Source: Bacillota bacterium (GTDB lineage Bacteria; Bacillota; UBA4882; UBA10575). Taken from it: a stretch of 14,666 nucleotides of DNA. The translations under genes and the position numbers were made by a program. The notes beneath the pieces are model-generated. The model saw nothing but the letters and a program-made list of their open reading frames with translations. It ran no database searches and was not told the origin of the DNA. The stretch spans positions 1 to 14,666 of the forward strand of contig JAAYMP010000113.1 of assembly GCA_012521315.1 (NCBI GenBank), read 5' to 3'. Below are positions 1 through 6,572 of the stretch, piece after piece (within the stretch, counting starts at the first letter, position 1; the number at the start of each line of letters is the position of its first letter).

Positions 1-1
1 A

Positions 2-397
2 AAGGGGTACCGGCTGACCCCGCAACGCGAAGCCGTGATCAAAATTCTCCTGGAAAACCCCGATCAACATCTGGCGGCGGAAGATATTTATGCGATGGTA
101 CGGAAGTCCCACCCGGAGATCGGGATGGCCACCGTCTTCCGTACCCTGGAACTTTTGAGTAAAGAAAAGCTTATCAACCAGATCAATTTGGCCGAAGGAC
201 ATTGCCGTTACGAGTTGGAAAGTCAAGCCCGGTACGACCATTTAGTCTGTCTTAAATGCGAGAAAGTTACCGAATTCGACCATCGGCTGCTCGCCGAGGT
301 GGAGGAGAGGCTCGCTGCCGATAATAATTTCCAGATCGTTGGCTATCAGTTGAAGTTCTTTGGTTATTGCCGGCAGTGTACTGCGGCGAAGGGATGA
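2..397 (+). CDS. Fur-family metalloregulator, 5'-truncated by window edge
   Basis: Transcriptional repressor of the Fur/Zur/PerR superfamily, missing only its first residues. The frame is open from base 2 and the first visible residues (KGYRLTPQREAV) are the family's N-terminal helix, so the gene starts upstream of the window; the GTG at 35 is an internal Val codon. The winged-helix recognition segment is GMATVFRTLELL (family form ATVYRTLELL). A C-terminal dimerisation domain carries two CxxC pairs, LVCLKC (Cys codons at 248 and 257) and YCRQC (368 and 377), the usual structural zinc site. Oddly, the His-rich run normally just before the first CxxC is Ala-Arg-Tyr-Asp-His (about 227-241), and the His usually found in the strand before the last CxxC is Tyr (344-346), so regulatory metal binding may differ. 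I cannot say whether it is Fur, Zur or PerR. Its stop overlaps the next gene's start by 4 bases (ATGA), implying one operon. Confidence 0.9.
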   Translation, partial: KGYRLTPQREAVIKILLENPDQHLAAEDIYAMVRKSHPEIGMATVFRTLELLSKEKLINQINLAEGHCRYELESQARYDHLVCLKCEKVTEFDHRLLAEVEERLAADNNFQIVGYQLKFFGYCRQCTAAKG

Positions 398-1128
398 AAC
401 CGTCCTTACCGAAGGGTTATAACCAGAAGATTTTAAGGGCGATCCGTGAGTTTGACCTGATCGAACCCGGCGACCGGATTTTAATCGGCTTTTCCGGCGG
501 TAAAGACAGTGCGTTTTTGGTTTGGGCCCTGGGCTTAATGGCGCAACACCGGATTATCCAGGCGGAAGTGGTCGCGCTCACCCTTGATCTCGGGCTTGAA
601 CCACGGCTTGACCCCGAGCCTTTAGGGGAGTTATGCGCCCGGGTCGGGGTGGAGTTTCATTACCTCCCCACCGGGATCGGTCCGGCGGTTTTAGAGGCGG
701 AAGATCCCTGTGCCACCTGTTCCTTTCTGCGGAACGGGCGGTTGAACCGGTTCGCGCGTAAGCACAACTTCAATAAAGTTGCCCTGGCCCACCACCATGA
801 TGATGCGGTGGAGACCTTTCTCATGAGTATGCTGTATTCGGGGCAGATCCGTACTTTTCTCCCCAAAGCCTTCCTTGACCGGACCCGGATCACGGTGATC
901 CGTCCTTTGGTCTATCTCCGGGAAGCGGAGATCATCGCGGCGCAGGAATTTATCCCTTACCAACCGGTGGCGCGGAGTTGTCCCTATGACGGTTATACTT
1001 ACCGCCAAATAGTAAAGGATTTGCTGGCCGCCTTAAACCGGGAGAACCCTTCGGTTTACGCCAATTTGAGCCAAGCGATGCGGGGCGGACGGCCCATAAC
1101 GCTGTGGCCGCCGCCGAAAAGGCGGTGA
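394..1128 (+). CDS. ttcA: TtcA-like PP-loop tRNA 2-thiocytidine biosynthesis protein
   Basis: ATP-dependent tRNA sulfur transferase of the TtcA/TilS superfamily; TtcA makes 2-thiocytidine at tRNA position 32 in the cytoplasm. With the ATG at 394 the protein has 244 residues. The PP-loop SGGKDS lies at residues 34-39, a CxxC (Cys106, Cys109) follows, then the HHHDDAVET segment near 133-141 (family form GHHRDD.xET), and a third Cys at 196 in SCPYDG. In characterised TtcA three such cysteines hold a [4Fe-4S] cluster, so this protein is probably an Fe-S enzyme. I prefer the ATG at 394 over the in-frame TTG at 367 because it forms an ATGA overlap with the upstream Fur-family gene and puts the family N-terminus in place; the nearby Shine-Dalgarno is weak, suggesting translational coupling. 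The exact target base is inferred from family membership only; other TtcA-like paralogues of unknown substrate exist in Firmicutes. Confidence 0.82.
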   Translation: MKPSLPKGYNQKILRAIREFDLIEPGDRILIGFSGGKDSAFLVWALGLMAQHRIIQAEVVALTLDLGLEPRLDPEPLGELCARVGVEFHYLPTGIGPAVLEAEDPCATCSFLRNGRLNRFARKHNFNKVALAHHHDDAVETFLMSMLYSGQIRTFLPKAFLDRTRITVIRPLVYLREAEIIAAQEFIPYQPVARSCPYDGYTYRQIVKDLLAALNRENPSVYANLSQAMRGGRPITLWPPPKRR

Positions 1129-1181
1129 AGCATCGGTTCATCAATAATATACCAATATTCGCCAGTAAATAATGAAGGTTC

Positions 1182-1211
1182 TTGACACGCGACCATGATC
1201 ATACCTATAAT
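1182..1211 (+). promoter_or_regulatory. sigma-A promoter of the cysE-cysS T-box transcript
   Basis: A perfect -35 hexamer TTGACA (1182-1187) and a perfect -10 hexamer TATAAT (1206-1211) are separated by 18 bases. This would start transcription near 1218, in front of the T-box leader. It is the strongest promoter match in the window. The 50 or so bases between the previous stop codon (1128) and the -35 are AT-rich with no gene or T-tract terminator that I can see. Confidence 0.88.
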
Positions 1212-1224
1212 GTAACAAAGATTC

Positions 1225-1299
1225 GGTTGGGATAGCAAAGCTTCGGTTCGGGCGGCCGGTGTTCTGAAGCGGGCTAGTCCCGCCGGACATAGAGCAACC
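1225..1299 (+). ncRNA. Folded 5' leader domain upstream of T-box Stem I
   Basis: About 75 bases between the predicted transcription start and T-box Stem I can close on themselves: GGTTG (1225-1229) pairs with CAACC (1295-1299), inside it GCTTC (1240-1244) pairs with GAAGC (1266-1270), and GGG (1271-1273) with CCC (1279-1281) around a CTAGT loop. These pairings are seen directly; whether they form in the cell is inference. The outer 3' strand also borders the base of Stem I (CCA 1298-1300), so the domain could compete with Stem I folding. No known riboswitch motif was recognised, and no convincing leader peptide. Confidence 0.4.
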
Positions 1300-1535
1300 A
1301 GGCGAGGAACGGGAGAGTAGTTTGGGACGGGAAGGACAGAGAGGGGAGGCCGTGGGCTGGAAGTCTCCCTCCGGAACGCCAGACGAAATGCCCCCGGGAG
1401 CCTTGGGGCTGAAGATAAGTAGGCCCTGACGGGAACGCCCGTTACCGCGTGCGATGAGGGGGACCACCGGTTGTGGTCCAACCAGAGTGGAACCGCGAGG
1501 TATTACTTCGTCTCTGTCGAGAGACGATTTTTTTT
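1298..1535 (+). promoter_or_regulatory. T-box riboswitch controlling cysE-cysS (probably tRNA-Cys)
   Basis: A complete transcriptional T-box leader. Stem I: base helix CCAGGC/GCCTTGG (1298-1303 with 1400-1406), kink-turn-like GAGGAA opposite GGA, helix CGGG/CCCG (1310-1313 with 1393-1396), specifier loop with AGTA (1316-1319) facing GAAATGC (1385-1391), helix GTTTGG/CCAGAC (1320-1325 with 1379-1384), and a distal arm with AGAGAG near 1338. Conserved GAAGATAAGTAGG and a CGGG..CCCGTTAC hairpin follow, then a perfect 7-bp stem GGACCAC/GTGGTCC (1461-1479). The T-box sequence AGAGTGGAACCGCG is at 1484-1497. Antiterminator: AGAG 1484-1487 pairs with CTCT 1512-1515 and GCGAGG 1495-1500 with CTTCGT 1506-1511, leaving the bulge TGGAACC. 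The base after TGG is A, which pairs with discriminator U73; bacterial tRNA-Cys carries U73, consistent with the downstream genes. Uncharged tRNA would stabilise the antiterminator and permit read-through. Confidence 0.93.
1508..1535 (+). terminator. Intrinsic terminator of the T-box leader
   Basis: Eight-bp stem T-CGTCTCT (1508-1515) with AGAGACG-A (1520-1527), loop GTCG, followed directly by eight T residues (1528-1535). Its 5' arm shares 1508-1515 with the antiterminator, so the two folds exclude each other, which is the T-box switch. Confidence 0.92.
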
Positions 1536-1555
1536 CTTCAAAAAGGAGGTGGATC

Positions 1556-2218
1556 ATGTTTACCTACCTTCGTGCGAGCATTAAAGCCATCTTTGAGCGG
1601 GATCCGGCCGCCCGTAGTGTTTTGGAAGTGATCCTGTGTTATCCGGGTTTCCATGCCCTGCTGGCCCACCGGATCGCCCACTGGTTTTACCGGCATAAAT
1701 TATTCCTGATCGCCCGGCTCATCTCGCAAATTGCCCGTTTTTTCACCGGCATCGAGATCCATCCGGGCGCCAAGATCGGAAAAGGCCTCTTTATCGACCA
1801 TGGGATGGGGGTCGTGATCGGTGAAACAACGGAGATTGGTGATAACGTCACGATTTACCAGGGGGTAACTCTCGGGGGAACGGGGAAGGAGAAGGGGAAA
1901 CGCCACCCGACCATCGGCAACAACGTGATCATTGCGGCGGGGGCCAAGGTGTTGGGTTCGATTACGGTGGGCGACAACGCCAAAATCGGGGCGGGAGCGG
2001 TGGTCGTCCGTCCGGTCCCACCCAATTCGACGGTGGTCGGGGTACCCGGCCGGGTGGTGGTCCAGGACGGCGTCCGGGTCGGCCCTCCCGATCTGGAACA
2101 CGGGAAACTACCCGATCCCATGCTGGCTTTTTGTGAAGAAACGCAGAAACGGCTTGAACAATTGGAAGCAAAGCTCGGGCTCAAAGGAGGTACGCAAGAT
2201 GGCAATCACAGTCTATAA
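1556..2218 (+). CDS. cysE: Serine O-acetyltransferase
   Basis: Transfers acetyl from acetyl-CoA to L-serine to give O-acetylserine, the committed cytoplasmic precursor of cysteine. It has 220 residues, the compact Gram-positive form. An N-terminal helical part (1-60) is followed by a left-handed beta-helix of hexapeptide repeats (about 66-175). Family signatures are GIEIHPGAKIG (65-75), IDHGMGVVIGET (80-91, catalytic His82), the cofactor loop QGVTLGGTG, and KRHPT with the second conserved His. The ATG at 1556 is chosen because it follows an ideal AAGGAGGTG; the frame stays open upstream only through the T-box leader, which is not protein. Transcription is set by the T-box. The stop lies 20 bases inside cysS, so the two are translated as one operon. 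Confidence 0.97.
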   Translation: MFTYLRASIKAIFERDPAARSVLEVILCYPGFHALLAHRIAHWFYRHKLFLIARLISQIARFFTGIEIHPGAKIGKGLFIDHGMGVVIGETTEIGDNVTIYQGVTLGGTGKEKGKRHPTIGNNVIIAAGAKVLGSITVGDNAKIGAGAVVVRPVPPNSTVVGVPGRVVVQDGVRVGPPDLEHGKLPDPMLAFCEETQKRLEQLEAKLGLKGGTQDGNHSL

Positions 2219-3632
2219 TACCTTGACCAAGCGGAAAGAGGAGTTTGTCCCGCGCGAGCCGGGGAAAGTAAATATTTATGTTTGCGGCGTCACGCCCTAC
2301 AATTACGCCCATATTGGGAATGCCCGGCCGCCGGTGGTCTGGGATTGTATCCGGCGTTTTCTGCGTTCCCGGGGGTACGCGGTGACTCTGGTCCAAAACT
2401 TTACGGACGTGGATGATAAGATTATCCATCACGCGCACCTGACCGGTGAAGAACCCCTGGCCTTGGCGGCACGTTTCGCCCAGATTTACCTCGAAGATAT
2501 GGCGGCGTTGGGGGTGGAACCGGCGACCCATTATCCGAAGGTCTCGGCGCATATTCCCGAGATTATTCAGATGGTGCAAGGGCTGATCGATAAGGGTTAT
2601 GCCTACCAACTTGATGGGGACGTTTATTTCTCCGTCGACGCCTTTCCGGAATATGGCAAGCTTTCGGCCCGCCCGTTGGATGAGCTGTTGGTCGGGGCCC
2701 GCGTGGAGGCGGACGAACGGAAGCGTAACCCGATGGATTTTGCGCTGTGGAAGGCGGCCAAGGAGGGGGAGCCCGCTTGGGATTCACCCTGGGGACCGGG
2801 CCGTCCCGGCTGGCATATTGAATGCTCGGCCATGTCCCTGAAGTATCTGGGAAGTGGGTTCGATTTCCACGGTGGGGGGACGGATCTGGTCTTTCCCCAT
2901 CATGAGAACGAGATTGCCCAGGCGGAAGCCTACTGCGGGACCAAGCCTTTCGTCCGTTACTGGCTCCACACCGCCTTTATCACGATGCGGGGAGATAAGA
3001 TGTCCAAATCCCTGGGGAATGTGGTGACCATCCGGGAGGCCTGCTCCCGTTTTTCTCCCAAAGTAATCCGCTTCTGGCTCCTGGGGACCCATTACCGCAA
3101 CCCCTTAAGCTACGGCGAAGAAGAATTGACAGCCGCCGCCAACGGCCTGGCCCGTTTGGAAACAGCCCGTGAAAATTGGCAGCATCTTTTGTCCACGCCG
3201 GTCCAGCCGGGCGAAGATGAGGCTTCGCCGGCGGTGGCGGCTTTGGTCGCCCAAGTAAAGGAGCGCTTTGTCGCCGCGATGGAGGATGATTTTAACACCG
3301 CTTTTGCCCTTGGTATCCTCTATGAATTGGTGCGTGAGGTCAATAAATGGGCGCTGCGGGAAGACTTTGTCTTGACCGCTCCAGGCCAAAAGGTGCTTGG
3401 TGAGGCCTTGTCCCTCCTGGAGGAGTTGGGCGGGGTTTTGGGGATCTGGTTTGCGGAAGGTAAAGCCGCCACGGGACTCAGCGATGAAGAGATCAACGCC
3501 CTGGTGGAGCAGCGGCAAAAGGCCCGCCAAAACCGGGATTTTAAAACCGCCGACCAGATCCGGGATACCTTAAAGGCGGCGGGCATTTTGGTGGAGGACA
3601 CGCCCCATGGGGTGCGTTGGCGCCGCGTTTGA
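2199..3632 (+). CDS. cysS: Cysteinyl-tRNA synthetase
   Basis: Class I aminoacyl-tRNA synthetase that charges tRNA-Cys in the cytoplasm. It has 477 residues, a normal length. The HIGN signature is at residues 38-41 and KMSKS at 267-271. The zinc ligands that select cysteine are all present: Cys29, Cys209, His234 and Glu238. The C-terminal helical part ends with the usual anticodon-region segment (RDFKTADQIRDTLKAAGI, then EDTPHGVRWRR). The start at 2199 has a strong AAAGGAGGT eight bases upstream, inside the end of cysE, which overlaps by 20 bases. A cysE-cysS pair under a T-box is a well-known Firmicute arrangement: shortage of charged tRNA-Cys raises both precursor supply and charging capacity. 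Confidence 0.98.
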   Translation: MAITVYNTLTKRKEEFVPREPGKVNIYVCGVTPYNYAHIGNARPPVVWDCIRRFLRSRGYAVTLVQNFTDVDDKIIHHAHLTGEEPLALAARFAQIYLEDMAALGVEPATHYPKVSAHIPEIIQMVQGLIDKGYAYQLDGDVYFSVDAFPEYGKLSARPLDELLVGARVEADERKRNPMDFALWKAAKEGEPAWDSPWGPGRPGWHIECSAMSLKYLGSGFDFHGGGTDLVFPHHENEIAQAEAYCGTKPFVRYWLHTAFITMRGDKMSKSLGNVVTIREACSRFSPKVIRFWLLGTHYRNPLSYGEEELTAAANGLARLETARENWQHLLSTPVQPGEDEASPAVAALVAQVKERFVAAMEDDFNTAFALGILYELVREVNKWALREDFVLTAPGQKVLGEALSLLEELGGVLGIWFAEGKAATGLSDEEINALVEQRQKARQNRDFKTADQIRDTLKAAGILVEDTPHGVRWRRV

Positions 3633-3666
3633 CCGCGGAGCCGGGGCTAGTTTTGGTTTGCGGAAG

Positions 3667-3693
3667 AAAGACCGCCTTCAGGGGCGGTCTTTT
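3667..3693. terminator. Shared hairpin terminator between convergent cysS and CPBP genes
   Basis: A 10-bp perfect stem AAAGACCGCC (3667-3676) with GGCGGTCTTT (3683-3692), six-base loop. T-rich tails exist on both strands (TTTT up to 3693 on +, TTTCTTCC on -), so it can serve both converging genes. The minus-strand stop codon (3678-3680) sits in the loop. The T tract on the + strand is short and partly inside the stem, so efficiency is uncertain. Confidence 0.7.
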
Positions 3694-4613
3694 GGTGCCG
3701 GGGGCGTCGGGGGCGTTAGCTCTAACTGGCGGGAAAGGCAGTGCCGGCGATAACCCCCATAGAGCAGCGTGGCAACGGTGGCCAAGCCGAGCAGGATTAG
3801 CCCCGCCAGGCCGGCTTCCGGACCGAAGGCCCCGCCGGTCCACAAGGGTGGACCGGTCATCTCCAACTGAAAAAGGGTGGGGAAAGCAAAACCGCTGACC
3901 CGGAAGCCGAAGAGGTTTTGCCAGAAGTTCCAGCTAAAATGGAGCGCCACCGGATAATACAAGGTGCCGGTCTCGAGATAGGCGAGGGCAAGAAGAACCC
4001 CGGCGATTAGAATGGCGAACAGGCCGCCAAAATCAAGGTACGGGTTGTTCAGGTGGGCGAGGCTGAAGAGAAAAGAAGAAAAGGCGATGGCCGGAGAAAG
4101 GCCCCAGTGGACGGTGAAGACCGGCAATTGGAGCCCCCGGAAGAACAGCTCTTCAAAAAGGGCGGCCACCAGAAAAGTGGGGGCGATCCAGAGCAGTTCC
4201 CTTGATACCATAACCGGGGGAGCGGCGAACCGGACCCACCCCAACGCGAAAAAAACCAGGAAAAGGAGGGTAAAAAGGGAAAAACCCAGGGCCAACCCGA
4301 AGAAAAGATCCCGGCGCGCCCAAGCCGAGGGGGGAAAGAACCGTGGCAGCAGGCGCTGGCGGAAGAAGACTTTTTCCGCCAGCTTGATCGCGAAGAGGAA
4401 TGGGATCAAGCCCAGGAACAGATGGAGAAAAAAGTTGGGGCGGACCACCTCCGTGGCTAGCTCCTCCAATTTCCACGCCCATTTCAGGAGGGGACTGAGC
4501 AAGCTACCGAGAAATAAAAAAAGGGTTTGGATGCCAAGATAAAAAGTATACACGACCCCGATCACCCAGAGCGGATAAAAGAAGCGGCGGATTTTAAAGA
4601 GTTTGGTGGCCAT
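3678..4613 (-). CDS. CPBP-family intramembrane metalloprotease (Abi/CAAX type)
   Basis: Integral membrane protein of the CPBP (CAAX protease and bacteriocin-processing) family, 311 residues with about eight hydrophobic segments. All family motifs are seen: EELFFRG (Glu154, Glu155, Arg159), FSSFLFSLAH (His187) and HFSWNFWQN (His225, Asn229), which form the catalytic or metal-binding site. In other bacteria relatives process peptides or give bacteriocin self-immunity; the substrate here cannot be told from sequence. The start MATKLFKIRRFF at 4613 is chosen because the reading frame upstream lies antisense to the ywlC gene; the ribosome site there (AGGTTGG) is weak. The gene stands alone, convergent with cysS and divergent from ywlC across about 127 bases. 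The C-terminal tail is Pro-rich (PPTPPAPKD) and its stop lies within the terminator hairpin. Confidence 0.88.
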   Translation of the reverse strand: MATKLFKIRRFFYPLWVIGVVYTFYLGIQTLFLFLGSLLSPLLKWAWKLEELATEVVRPNFFLHLFLGLIPFLFAIKLAEKVFFRQRLLPRFFPPSAWARRDLFFGLALGFSLFTLLFLVFFALGWVRFAAPPVMVSRELLWIAPTFLVAALFEELFFRGLQLPVFTVHWGLSPAIAFSSFLFSLAHLNNPYLDFGGLFAILIAGVLLALAYLETGTLYYPVALHFSWNFWQNLFGFRVSGFAFPTLFQLEMTGPPLWTGGAFGPEAGLAGLILLGLATVATLLYGGYRRHCLSRQLELTPPTPPAPKDRP

Positions 4614-4740
4614 TTTTCCAACCTCGCTTGCTGAAAATACTGGGGATCTTTTCGTGACAAAAAAGAGGAATCCTTTTCTTTCGTAGAGAAGTTTTTTCCT
4701 GAACCTCGTGACCGGGGCCGAGATTGAAGCTGGTGACGGA

Positions 4741-5799
4741 ATGATCAAGACAGAAATCATTACGGTTAACCCGGAGGCCATTGACCGGGCGGCGCTGGCC
4801 CGGGCGGCGGCGGTTTTACGCCAGGGCGGGCTGGTTGCTTTTCCCACAGAGACAGTATACGGTCTGGGTGCCGTTATTTATAACCGGGACAGTGTAAAAA
4901 ATATTTTTAACGTTAAAGGGCGACCGGACGACAACCCGTTGATTGTCCACATTTACCATTGGGAACAGGTGGCGGAGCTGGCCCGTGAAGTGCCGGAAAC
5001 CGCCAAGCTTCTGGCCGAACGGTTTTGGCCCGGCCCTCTCACCATCATCCTGCCGAAAAGGGAGGAGATTCCGGTTGAGGTTAGCGCCGGCCTCCCGACG
5101 GTTGCCATCCGCCTGCCCGCCCACCCGGTGGCCCAGGAGTTGCTCCGCCAGACCGGGTTGCCGGTCGCCGCGCCCAGCGCCAATCTTTCCGGACGGCCCA
5201 GCCCGACCAGGGGCAGCCATGTCATCGCCGATCTTGAGGGCAAGGTGGAGTTGATCATTGACGCCGGACCCACCGGGGTGGGTGTGGAATCGACCGTGCT
5301 TGACTTGACCGGTCCCAAGCTCCGGATCCTCCGGCCCGGAGGGGTCACCCGTGAGATGCTGGAAGCGGTCTTCGGTCCGGAGATGGTTGAACCCCCGTCC
5401 CAGATCAATTGCCGGCGGCCGCTGGCTCCCGGGATGAAATACCGTCATTATGCGCCCCAGGCTCCCTTACGCCTGCTGGCCGGGGATGAGGTCCAAGTCC
5501 GCTGTTTTTTGCAGCGGACCGTCGCGCAGGCCCGGTCCGCGGGGAAACGGGTTGGGATCATTGCTTACGACGAGGACCAAATTCCGGCTTTTAACTTGGC
5601 CGGGGTCACCTTTTTATCCCTGGGTCGGCGGGCCGACCCGGCGGAAGGGGCTGAACGCTTGTTTCATCTGCTCCGCCTTTGCGACCAGGCCGGAGTCGAC
5701 GAAATTTATGCCGTCGCTCCGCCCCGCCAGGGGGTGGGGGAGGCGGTTTATAACCGCCTATATAAAGCAGCCGGAGGGAAAGTCGAGGAGATAAAATGA
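4741..5799 (+). CDS. ywlC: L-threonylcarbamoyladenylate synthase (Sua5/YwlC type)
   Basis: Makes threonylcarbamoyl-AMP from threonine, bicarbonate and ATP, the first step of the t6A37 modification of ANN-decoding tRNAs. It has 352 residues, so this is the long two-domain form. The YrdC-like catalytic domain (1-200) shows AFPTETVYGLGA, KGRPDDNPLIVHI, PSANLSGRPSPT, GVESTVLDLT and ILRPGGVTREML. The Sua5 C-terminal domain starts near PLAPGMKYRHYAPQAPL and continues to the end. The ATG at 4741 gives a family-typical N-terminus; an in-frame GTG at 4708 would add 11 residues and cannot be ruled out, since neither has a strong ribosome site. It is the first gene of a cluster running to 9294, and its stop overlaps the next start by 4 bases (ATGA). 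Confidence 0.95.
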   Translation: MIKTEIITVNPEAIDRAALARAAAVLRQGGLVAFPTETVYGLGAVIYNRDSVKNIFNVKGRPDDNPLIVHIYHWEQVAELAREVPETAKLLAERFWPGPLTIILPKREEIPVEVSAGLPTVAIRLPAHPVAQELLRQTGLPVAAPSANLSGRPSPTRGSHVIADLEGKVELIIDAGPTGVGVESTVLDLTGPKLRILRPGGVTREMLEAVFGPEMVEPPSQINCRRPLAPGMKYRHYAPQAPLRLLAGDEVQVRCFLQRTVAQARSAGKRVGIIAYDEDQIPAFNLAGVTFLSLGRRADPAEGAERLFHLLRLCDQAGVDEIYAVAPPRQGVGEAVYNRLYKAAGGKVEEIK

Positions 5800-6539
5800 G
5801 TAAAGCCCGTAGGCGCCTGGGGACAGTACTATTCATCCTGCTCCTCCTTTTGGGGAGCAGCCCGGCGGCCCGCAACCGGGAAAAGGAGTTGACGGCCGGA
5901 GAAACCTTAGAATACCAGGTTTTTGTTAAAGGTTTGCCTGTCGGCGAGCAGACCCTCCGGATCGTTGGGGAGAAGGTCTACCAGGACCGGCCGGTGCTGG
6001 AGATCCGGATGAGCATGCGGAGTTATCCCGCCTTTGCTTTCCTTTTCTCCTACGAGGAAGACAACCTTTTATACCTGGACATGACGACGAAAACCCCGGT
6101 TTACCTGCGAAAAATCATTAATGAAAATGGCGACCGCCGGGAAGAGGAGTACCATTTTGGGGCGGAAACGGTCGAGAAGCGGGTGGTAAGCGCGGGAAGG
6201 GAACCGCGCCTCTGGCAATATGCGGGCAAGCACCCGTTGCTTGAGAGTCTCTCCTTGGTCTACTACCTCAGGCAGCGACCCTGGCGGCGGGGGGAGAACC
6301 AGTTTTATTATCTGACTAGCCGGGGGCCGGAGGCGGTCACCTGTAAGCTCCAGGGGACCGAACGGATCCGGGTCCTCTCCGGTTACCAGCAAGCGGAGGT
6401 TGTTCACGATCCCGTCTCCCAGGTTACGATCTGGTTTTCCCTTGACGAACCGGTTTATCCTTTACGGATCAAAGCCAACGGCAATGCGGGGGCTATCACT
6501 GCCCGATTGGTCAAGATCGGTTTTGAACCGGGAGACTGA
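5796..6539 (+). CDS. Secreted DUF3108-like protein
   Basis: Protein of 247 residues with an N-terminal signal peptide: basic MSKARRR, hydrophobic core TVLFILLLLLG and a small-residue SSPAA region near 20-25. There is no lipobox cysteine. The mature part matches the general layout of DUF3108 proteins: TAGETLEYQVFVKGLPVGEQTL at the front (a GE.L.Y.V..G...G pattern), beta-strand-rich alternation with few charges clustered, and a conserved-looking LYLDMTTKTPVYLRK segment. It is therefore probably an extracytoplasmic all-beta domain; no enzymatic motif is visible and its function is unknown. It overlaps ywlC by 4 bases and lies 33 bases before the YwlE-RpiB gene, so it is cotranscribed with housekeeping genes. 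The family assignment is from pattern recognition only. Confidence 0.72.
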   Translation: MSKARRRLGTVLFILLLLLGSSPAARNREKELTAGETLEYQVFVKGLPVGEQTLRIVGEKVYQDRPVLEIRMSMRSYPAFAFLFSYEEDNLLYLDMTTKTPVYLRKIINENGDRREEEYHFGAETVEKRVVSAGREPRLWQYAGKHPLLESLSLVYYLRQRPWRRGENQFYYLTSRGPEAVTCKLQGTERIRVLSGYQQAEVVHDPVSQVTIWFSLDEPVYPLRIKANGNAGAITARLVKIGFEPGD

Positions 6540-6572
6540 CACCGATGATGTTGAAGGGAACAGGAGGAAAAA

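Noticed and set aside
1110..1124. CCGCC/GGCGG hairpin at the end of ttcA as a terminator
   Set aside because: No T tract follows, and it lies in codons of the Pro-Pro-Lys tail.
1454..1555. An in-frame upstream extension of cysE through the T-box terminator
   Set aside because: It would translate structural RNA; the ideal ribosome site and family N-terminus support the ATG at 1556.
1056..1557. Two overlapping minus-strand open frames of about 140 codons across the T-box leader
   Set aside because: The region is explained by the promoter, T-box structure and terminator on the plus strand, and the translations show no motif.
1932..2198. In-frame upstream extension of cysS inside cysE
   Set aside because: Overlaps conserved cysE codons in another frame; the AAAGGAGGT and family start at 2199 decide the start.
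4676..4697. AT-rich hairpin (TTCTT/GAGAA) followed by TTTTTT upstream of ywlC, a possible attenuator
   Set aside because: The stem is only about five weak pairs including a wobble, and no alternative fold was found; not enough to call a terminator.
4614..4740. Promoters for the divergent CPBP and ywlC genes
   Set aside because: Only poor hexamers were found, for example TTGTCA with a 15-base spacer to TATTTT on the minus strand, so none is reported.
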